Below are positions 59,120 through 64,000 of a stretch of 64,000 bases of DNA, one piece after another. The DNA is taken from assembly GCF_002812725.1 (NCBI RefSeq), contig NZ_NMUN01000005.1, forward strand, positions 124,001-188,000, given 5' to 3'. Numbering within the stretch: the stretch's first letter is position 1; every line of letters begins with the position of its first letter. This DNA comes from Microbacterium sp. BR1 (GTDB taxonomy: Bacteria > Actinomycetota > Actinomycetes > Actinomycetales > Microbacteriaceae). The translations under genes and the position numbers were made by a program. The notes below the pieces were generated by a model, which searched no databases, was not told the origin of the DNA, and worked only from the letters and a program-made list of their open reading frames with translations.

Positions 59120-60577
59120 TCAGATCGCGATGACGACGCTCTTGGACTCGCAGAACCCGCGCAGGCCCTCGTCGCCGAGATCGCGCCCGAGGCCGGACTC
59201 GCCCACCCCACCGAACGACAGGGCGGGGTCGAAGATGTTGTACGTGTTGATCCAGACGGTTCCGGCGTGGATCGCGGCGGCCATGCGGTGGGCGCGCCCC
59301 AGATCGCGGGTCCACACGCCCGCGGCCAGACCGTAGTTCGTGTCGTTGGCGATGCGGACGGCGTCGGCCTCGTCGTCGAACGCGATGATGCCGACGACGG
59401 GGCCGAAGATCTCCTCGCGCGCGATCGTCATGTCGTTCGTGACACCCGAGAAGAGGGTTGGCTCGACGTAGAACCCGGGCCCGCGCGTTCCGCCGCCCGC
59501 GATGAGGGTCGCGCCCTCGCGCTCGCCCTCGCGGATGTAGCCGAGCACGCGCTGGCGCTGCTCTTCCGACACGAGCGGGCCGACCGTGACGCCGCCATCC
59601 AGGCCGTCGCCGACGGGCACCTTCGCGACGGCCGCCGCGAGGCGCTCGGTCATCTCGTCGAGGATCGAGCGCTGCACGAGCAGGCGACTGCCGGCCGTGC
59701 ACATCTGCCCCGAGTGGCCGAACGAAGCGCGCATAGCGGTCAGTACCGCGGCGTCGAGGTCGGCGTCCTCGAAGACGATGTTGGGGCTCTTGCCGCCGAG
59801 CTCGAGGGTCAGGCGCTTGAACCCGTCGACGGCGGCGGACATGACGCTGCGCCCGACCTCGGTCGATCCGGTGAACGACACCTTCGCGATGCCGGGGTGC
59901 TTCGTCAGCGCGGCGCCGACGCGGCCGTCCCCGGTGAGGATGCTGACGACGCCCTCGGGCACGCCGGCCTCGATCATGATGGCGCCGAGGCGCAGGAGCG
60001 TCAGCGGAGTGTCCTCAGCGGGCTTGGCGACGACCGTGCAGCCCGCGGCGAGCGCCGGGGCGAGCTTGAACGCGGCGGTCATGATCGGGAAGTTCCAGGG
60101 CAGGATGATCGCGACCGCACCGACCGGCTCGAGCGTCGTGTAGACGTGGTGGGCGCCGCCGTCGATCGGGATGACGGTTCCGCCCAGGCGCGAGGGTGCG
60201 CCGGCGAAGTGACGGAACGTGCGTGCCGCGCTGGCCGTATCGGCGCGGGAGCGCTCGATCGGCTTGCCGTTGTCGCGCGTCTCGAGGATCGCCAGTTCTT
60301 CCAGGCGCTCCTCGATCAGGTCGGCGACGCGGTGCAGGATGCGGGTGCGCTCGAGCGGGGCGAGGCCGATCCACCGCCGGTCGCGGTGCGCGGCGACCGC
60401 AGACGAGACCGCCGCGTCCACGTCGGCGTCCGTCGCCTGAGCGACGGTCGTCAGCAGCTCCTCGGTCGCCGGGTCGAAGATGTCGAGCACGTCACGCTCG
60501 CCGCGCTCGGTCCACACTCCTCCGAGCAGGAACGGCTCGTACGGGGGCAGGGCGGTGACGCCGGCTCTCAAGGTCAT
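59120..60577 (-). CDS. Aldehyde dehydrogenase (NAD(P)+)
   Basis: 485 residues with all catalytic residues: Asn 162 (PWNFPIM), Glu 259 (LELGGKSPN) and Cys 293 (GQMCTAGSR). It is close in type to betaine- and gamma-aminobutyraldehyde dehydrogenases and PuuC-like enzymes. In this operon it follows the glutamine-synthetase-like gene, the order expected for a gamma-glutamylation route in which an amino-aldehyde is oxidised to an acid. Confidence 0.94.
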   Translation of the reverse strand: MTLRAGVTALPPYEPFLLGGVWTERGERDVLDIFDPATEELLTTVAQATDADVDAAVSSAVAAHRDRRWIGLAPLERTRILHRVADLIEERLEELAILETRDNGKPIERSRADTASAARTFRHFAGAPSRLGGTVIPIDGGAHHVYTTLEPVGAVAIILPWNFPIMTAAFKLAPALAAGCTVVAKPAEDTPLTLLRLGAIMIEAGVPEGVVSILTGDGRVGAALTKHPGIAKVSFTGSTEVGRSVMSAAVDGFKRLTLELGGKSPNIVFEDADLDAAVLTAMRASFGHSGQMCTAGSRLLVQRSILDEMTERLAAAVAKVPVGDGLDGGVTVGPLVSEEQRQRVLGYIREGEREGATLIAGGGTRGPGFYVEPTLFSGVTNDMTIAREEIFGPVVGIIAFDDEADAVRIANDTNYGLAAGVWTRDLGRAHRMAAAIHAGTVWINTYNIFDPALSFGGVGESGLGRDLGDEGLRGFCESKSVVIAI

Positions 60578-60628
60578 GTCTTCATCCTTCTTCGTCGTGC
60601 GGTGTGCGGCGGGCTGTCCGGGGCGGGC

Positions 60629-62158
60629 CTAGAAGATCCCGAAGTACTCGCGCTGTTCCCAGTCCGAGACGTGCCGAAGATACCGGTCGAACTCGGCACG
60701 TTTGATCGTCGCGTACCAGTCCACCACGGTGGGCCCGAGCGCCGAGCGGAACGCCTCGTCCACGACGAGCGCATCGACGGCGGCGGCCAGGCTCGCGGGC
60801 AGGCGCGGGGCGTCCGCCGTATAGGGGTTGGTCGTCGGCGCGGGCGGGATCAGGCCCCGCTCCATGCCGTCCATCCCGCTGATCAGCTGCGACGCGATGT
60901 AGAGGTACGGGTTCGCGGCGGGCTCGCCAGAGCGGTTCTCGAGGCGGGTCGCCGGGTCGCCGACGCCGCCGACGGCACGGATCATGGCGCCCTTGTTGTC
61001 GATCCCCCACGCGACCCGGTCGGGTGCGAGCGAGAACGGCTGGTAGCGCTTGTAGCCGTTGACGGTCGGGGTGGCGAAGGCGGATGCCGCGGGCGCGTGT
61101 TCGAGCAGACCCGCAAGGTATGCCGACCCGACCAGAGAGAGCGTCGTGCCCTCGGCATCCGGCACGAAGGCGCCGCGTCCGGTCTCGAGTTCGTACAGCG
61201 ACTGGTGCAGGTGCCATCCGGTCGAGGCGCCCTCGGCACCCTGCGGGCGGGACATGAACGTCGCGTGGTAGCCCATCCGCGCGCAGATCCGGCGGACGGC
61301 GCTGCGGCACAGCACGATCGCGTCGGCGATCTGCGCGGCGTCCCCCGCTTCCATCGTCAGCTCGAACTGGCTGGGTCCGAACTCCAGCTCGATCGAGCGC
61401 AGGGGCAGATCGAGCAGCGTCAGGCCGCGGTAGAGCGCGTCGACGAGGGGCTGCATCGCATCGAGCCCCTCCTCGTGCAGCAGCTGCGAGCCGCGCGTCG
61501 TCGGCAGACCCGCGGCGGCGGCACCCGGGCGCCCCGGGGCGCCGATGTCCTCGGCCGCGAGCGGGGTCTGGTCGTCGCGGTAGACGTGGAACTCCAACTC
61601 GGCACCGACCGTCATGCCGTAGCCGCGCGCCGCGAGCGCGGTCAGCTCCGTGCGCAGGATGGAACGGCTGCAGAACGGCACGGGCGAGCCATCCGGAAAA
61701 CGCAGGTCGCACAGCACCATGGCGGTGCCATCGGCCCAGGGCAGCACGCGGAACGTGAGGGGGTCGGGCACGAGCACGATGTCGCCCGCGCCGCTGAAGC
61801 CCTCGACGCCGACCCCGGTGTCTTCCGAGAAGACCGAGAAGACCGACTGGCCCGAGGTGTCCTTGAGCAGGAGGGAGCTCGGCGCCGTGACGCCCGAGCG
61901 CAGGGCCGTGGGGACGGCCGCGCGGGTCAGGGTCTTGCCGCGCAGGATCCCGTGCTGGTCGACGAACGAGAAACGCACCATCTCGATGCCGATCTCGTCC
62001 ATGACGCGGCGCATCTGGCCCGCCGCGGCGTACTGCGCCTCGGTCCAGAGGTCGTGGCGGTGGATGAACCCGTCGCGGTCCTTCGCGAGCATGGGGCGCG
62101 CCGAGATCCCGCCGCCGCCCTCGGCGACCGCGCGCTCGTCGACGTTGCGCTCATGCAT
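60629..62158 (-). CDS. Glutamine-synthetase-family ligase (gamma-glutamylamine synthetase-like)
   Basis: 509 residues. GS catalytic motifs: GAELEFHVY (Glu pair), ELEFGPSQFELTM (metal Glu), GWHLHQSL (HxH), NGYKRYQPFSLAPDRVAWGIDNKG (the usual flap is altered), and ENRSGEPAANPYLYIASQL (the Glu/Arg site). It lacks the long N-terminal part and the adenylylation Tyr loop of housekeeping GlnA. Such proteins (PuuA, IpuC, aniline ligase, GlnA3-like) attach glutamate to amines. Start ATG 62158 overlaps the Rieske gene stop, so amine ligation and oxygenation are co-expressed. Confidence 0.9.
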   Translation of the reverse strand: MHERNVDERAVAEGGGGISARPMLAKDRDGFIHRHDLWTEAQYAAAGQMRRVMDEIGIEMVRFSFVDQHGILRGKTLTRAAVPTALRSGVTAPSSLLLKDTSGQSVFSVFSEDTGVGVEGFSGAGDIVLVPDPLTFRVLPWADGTAMVLCDLRFPDGSPVPFCSRSILRTELTALAARGYGMTVGAELEFHVYRDDQTPLAAEDIGAPGRPGAAAAGLPTTRGSQLLHEEGLDAMQPLVDALYRGLTLLDLPLRSIELEFGPSQFELTMEAGDAAQIADAIVLCRSAVRRICARMGYHATFMSRPQGAEGASTGWHLHQSLYELETGRGAFVPDAEGTTLSLVGSAYLAGLLEHAPAASAFATPTVNGYKRYQPFSLAPDRVAWGIDNKGAMIRAVGGVGDPATRLENRSGEPAANPYLYIASQLISGMDGMERGLIPPAPTTNPYTADAPRLPASLAAAVDALVVDEAFRSALGPTVVDWYATIKRAEFDRYLRHVSDWEQREYFGIF

Positions 62159-63488
62159 CGATGCTCACCTCGGCGCTGGCCTGCGGCGCGGCCCAGGGCG
62201 AGGCGTCGCGACGCTGCTGCTCGCGCTCGATCCACCGGGTCTGCCATGCGTCATTGGCGGCGATCGTGTCCATCGCGAGCGGGCCGGTGAGCTTTGCGGC
62301 ATCCTCTTCGCTGATCGGATGCGAGGGCGTCTCGCCGCCCGACGCGAACGAGTCGATCGCGCGCAGCAGCAGACGCCGGTTCGCCGTGACGGCGCGGTCC
62401 GAGACGCCGAGGCGCTCGACCGTGCGGTCCTGGATCGGGCCCATGCTCTCGACGGCCCACTGGTCGTGGACGTTGATGTCCAGGCCCATACCCGTGTACG
62501 TGAGGTCCTTCTGCTCCTGCGGGTCGAAGCCCCAGTTGTTGTCGCGGTTGCGCAGCGGCCGGTAGTCGGGCAGGCTCACGCCCTCGAGGCGCTGCTGGAG
62601 CAGCGTGTCCTTGTCGGTGACCTCGGCGAAGTCATACCAGATCATGTACCAGTAGTGGTGCTCGTCGTCGATCGGCACGTGCCACTGCGTGAACACCTTC
62701 GAGTTGCCGAAGGGCACGACGAACGCGTTCGGGAACATCAGGTTGGTGACGCGGACGTGCTTGATGTCCTCGGTCAGCTGGCGGATGGCGAAGACGCGCA
62801 GGCCGTGGTCGGCGCTCTCGACCTCGATGTCGGGCCGGAAGCTCTCGCCGACGAGCATCGAGAGCTTCTTGCCGGTGCCCTCGACCTCTTCGCTGAACTG
62901 CTGGCCGTAGACCTCGCGCGGGTCCTCCTGAATGAAACGGTGCAGGAACGAGACGTGACTCGGGTCGATGCCGCCCTCGAGCCCCTGCAGCCAGTTGCAG
63001 TCCCACAGTCCCTTGAACGCGAAGGTGTACTCCTCGGGCGCCACGAAGCAGTCGTAGTGCGGGAACGGGGGCGGGTCGCCCGCGCCCATGTACGTGAAGA
63101 TGATGCCGTTGCGCTCGATGCAGGGGTAATTCGCGATGCGGATCTTGCCGAGGAACTGGCTGTGCTCGGGCTCGGCGGGCTGCTCGACGCAGCGTCCCTC
63201 GCCGTCGTAGAGCCAGCCGTGGTACAGGCAGCGGATGCCGTCCTCTTCGAGTCGCCCGTAGGAGAGGTCCACGCCGCGGTGGGCGCAGTAGCGACTGATC
63301 AGGCCCCATCCCTCGCGCTTCTTGAACAGCACGAGGTCTTCGCTCATGATGCGGACCTGCTTGACGGGACGATCCCCCGGCATCTCGGAGACGAGACCCG
63401 CGGGCTGCCAGTACGAACGCAGGAGGTTGCCCAGGGGCGTCCCCGGACCCGAGCGCGTGATCTTGTCGTTGTCTTCCTGCTTCAGCAT
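62151..63488 (-). CDS. Rieske non-heme iron oxygenase, phthalate-dioxygenase-type alpha subunit
   Basis: 445 residues from ATG 63488 (AAGGAG nine bases upstream). Rieske ligands C68-A-H70 and C87-L-Y-H90 bind the [2Fe-2S] cluster; the mononuclear iron motif is D175-P-S-H178-VSFL-H183. The opening ITRSGPGTPLGNLLRSYWQPA is typical of the Pdo/OhpA type, single-subunit oxygenases that O- or N-dealkylate or hydroxylate aromatic and heterocyclic compounds. Electrons come from the reductase gene just upstream. First gene after operator H in the long minus-strand operon. Confidence 0.93.
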   Translation of the reverse strand: MLKQEDNDKITRSGPGTPLGNLLRSYWQPAGLVSEMPGDRPVKQVRIMSEDLVLFKKREGWGLISRYCAHRGVDLSYGRLEEDGIRCLYHGWLYDGEGRCVEQPAEPEHSQFLGKIRIANYPCIERNGIIFTYMGAGDPPPFPHYDCFVAPEEYTFAFKGLWDCNWLQGLEGGIDPSHVSFLHRFIQEDPREVYGQQFSEEVEGTGKKLSMLVGESFRPDIEVESADHGLRVFAIRQLTEDIKHVRVTNLMFPNAFVVPFGNSKVFTQWHVPIDDEHHYWYMIWYDFAEVTDKDTLLQQRLEGVSLPDYRPLRNRDNNWGFDPQEQKDLTYTGMGLDINVHDQWAVESMGPIQDRTVERLGVSDRAVTANRRLLLRAIDSFASGGETPSHPISEEDAAKLTGPLAMDTIAANDAWQTRWIEREQQRRDASPWAAPQASAEVSIDA

Positions 63489-63501
63489 GACCCGCGACTC
63501 C

Positions 63502-63535
63502 TTCGGTATCCGATGTTCACCATATTGTATCCAAG
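63502..63535 (-). promoter_or_regulatory. Operator H: paired GGATAC boxes before the Rieske operon
   Basis: On the plus strand GTATCC at 63506-63511 and 63527-63532, starts 21 bp apart; on the minus strand both read GGATAC. TACAAT overlaps the upstream box as a good -10. It lies between the reductase stop (63538) and the oxygenase start (63488). Confidence 0.78.
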
Positions 63536-63537
63536 TT

Positions 63538-64000
63538 CTATGCGTCGAGCACGAGCAATGGGCAGGCGGCACGCGAAACGCAGACCATCATGCAGTCGTT
63601 GCGCTCCTTCTCCTGGGCGGTCAGGACGAAGTCCCGGTGCTCGACCTCACCCGAGATCACGTGCGTCTCGCAGCTGCCGCAGATGCCCTCTTCGCAGTCC
63701 GAGAGCACCTCCACGCCGACGGATCGCAACGCTTCGAGCACGCTCGTGTCGGGGTCGACCTCGACATCGACCCCGGTCGTCTCCAGACGGATGACGAAGG
63801 GCCCACCGGGTTCGTATTCGACGACCGGAGCAGAGAAGTACTCGTAGCGGAGCCGTCCGTTGCCGCTCGCATCGTCGGGGATCACCTCGCGCAGGGCGCT
63901 CAGCATCCGTTCCGGTCCGCACGCGTAGACGAGCGCGTCGGGGCGCGCGACGATCTCTTCGACCAGGTCCGCACGGCCCACCTCGTCGCGGGGCGCGAGG
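63538..64000 (-). CDS. Oxygenase reductase (VanB/phthalate-dioxygenase-reductase-like), C-terminal part
   Basis: The frame is open to the right edge; 153 residues of the C-terminus are present. The end of the NAD(P)-binding domain (LVYACGPERMLSALREVIP) is followed by a plant-type [2Fe-2S] ferredoxin domain with SDCEEGICGSC and a fourth Cys in RNDCMMVCVS. The order flavin-NAD-ferredoxin with the cluster at the C-terminus defines the class IA reductases (Pdr, VanB, OphA1). It would pass electrons from NAD(P)H to the adjacent Rieske oxygenase. Only 49 bp and operator H separate the genes. Confidence 0.9.
   Translation of the reverse strand, partial: LAPRDEVGRADLVEEIVARPDALVYACGPERMLSALREVIPDDASGNGRLRYEYFSAPVVEYEPGGPFVIRLETTGVDVEVDPDTSVLEALRSVGVEVLSDCEEGICGSCETHVISGEVEHRDFVLTAQEKERNDCMMVCVSRAACPLLVLDA

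Overview
The window is a chromosomal segment of a very GC-rich actinobacterium. The run pth / rplY (L25-Ctc) / gnd / prs / glmU / tRNA-Gln / ABC-F, the strong GGAGG-type ribosome binding sites, the frequent GTG starts and the DUF222-HNH protein all point to Microbacteriaceae, most likely Microbacterium. The genus is inferred from gene content and was not tested by a search.

Region 1 (1-24.7 kb) is mostly chromosomal backbone. It holds a partial membrane protein, a GC-rich tandem repeat, pth-rplY, a 41-residue membrane peptide, gnd, a DUF2510 protein, a small XRE regulator behind an AT-rich palindromic operator, an NAD-dependent epimerase-like protein, an ABC exporter pair divergent from a two-component system (5.8-10.5 kb), a DUF222/HNH protein, a flavin electron-transfer module (NqrB/RnfD-like membrane domain fused to an NAD(P)H-flavin reductase, with ApbE and an FMN-binding lipoprotein; 12.2-15.3 kb), prs-glmU with an abutting tRNA-Gln, a MarR regulator, an ABC-F ATPase and a four-gene osmoprotectant (OpuC/ProU-like) importer with a DUF427 gene.

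Region 2 (24.7-64 kb, running off the right end) is a large catabolic island. It carries hydantoinase/oxoprolinase HyuA-HyuB with a D-amino-acid-oxidase-like flavoprotein and a metallo-beta-lactamase-fold hydrolase; a RutA-like flavin oxygenase; three RidA-family proteins; an isochorismatase-family (RutB-like) hydrolase; a cytidine-deaminase-like protein; a cupin; five phosphotriesterase-family and four other amidohydrolase-superfamily proteins; two amidases; an MFS and a polyamine-type ABC importer with two separate binding proteins; and a Rieske oxygenase with its [2Fe-2S] reductase, a glutamine-synthetase-like ligase, an aldehyde dehydrogenase, a GMC oxidoreductase and a gamma-glutamyltransferase-like enzyme. 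The likely overall job is uptake and stepwise dismantling of a nitrogen-containing organic compound (cyclic amide, lactam or imide, and/or an amine) to ammonia and central metabolites. The substrate cannot be read from the sequence.

The island is tied together by one regulatory element. Eight intergenic sites each carry two GGATCC/GGATAC boxes starting exactly 21 bp apart, often with a -10-like hexamer directly beside the inner box. The box matches, as I recall it, the operator of VanR-type GntR/FCD repressors (ATTGGATCCAAT). No such regulator gene lies in the window. The second striking theme is that four of the nine phosphotriesterase/amidohydrolase proteins have lost canonical metal ligands, two of them with the same replacements, while intact relatives sit in the same island. 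An IS1182-type element (51667-53398) sits between an amidase and the gamma-glutamyltransferase gene and splits the long right-hand operon. No gene-free stretch longer than 300 bases exists.
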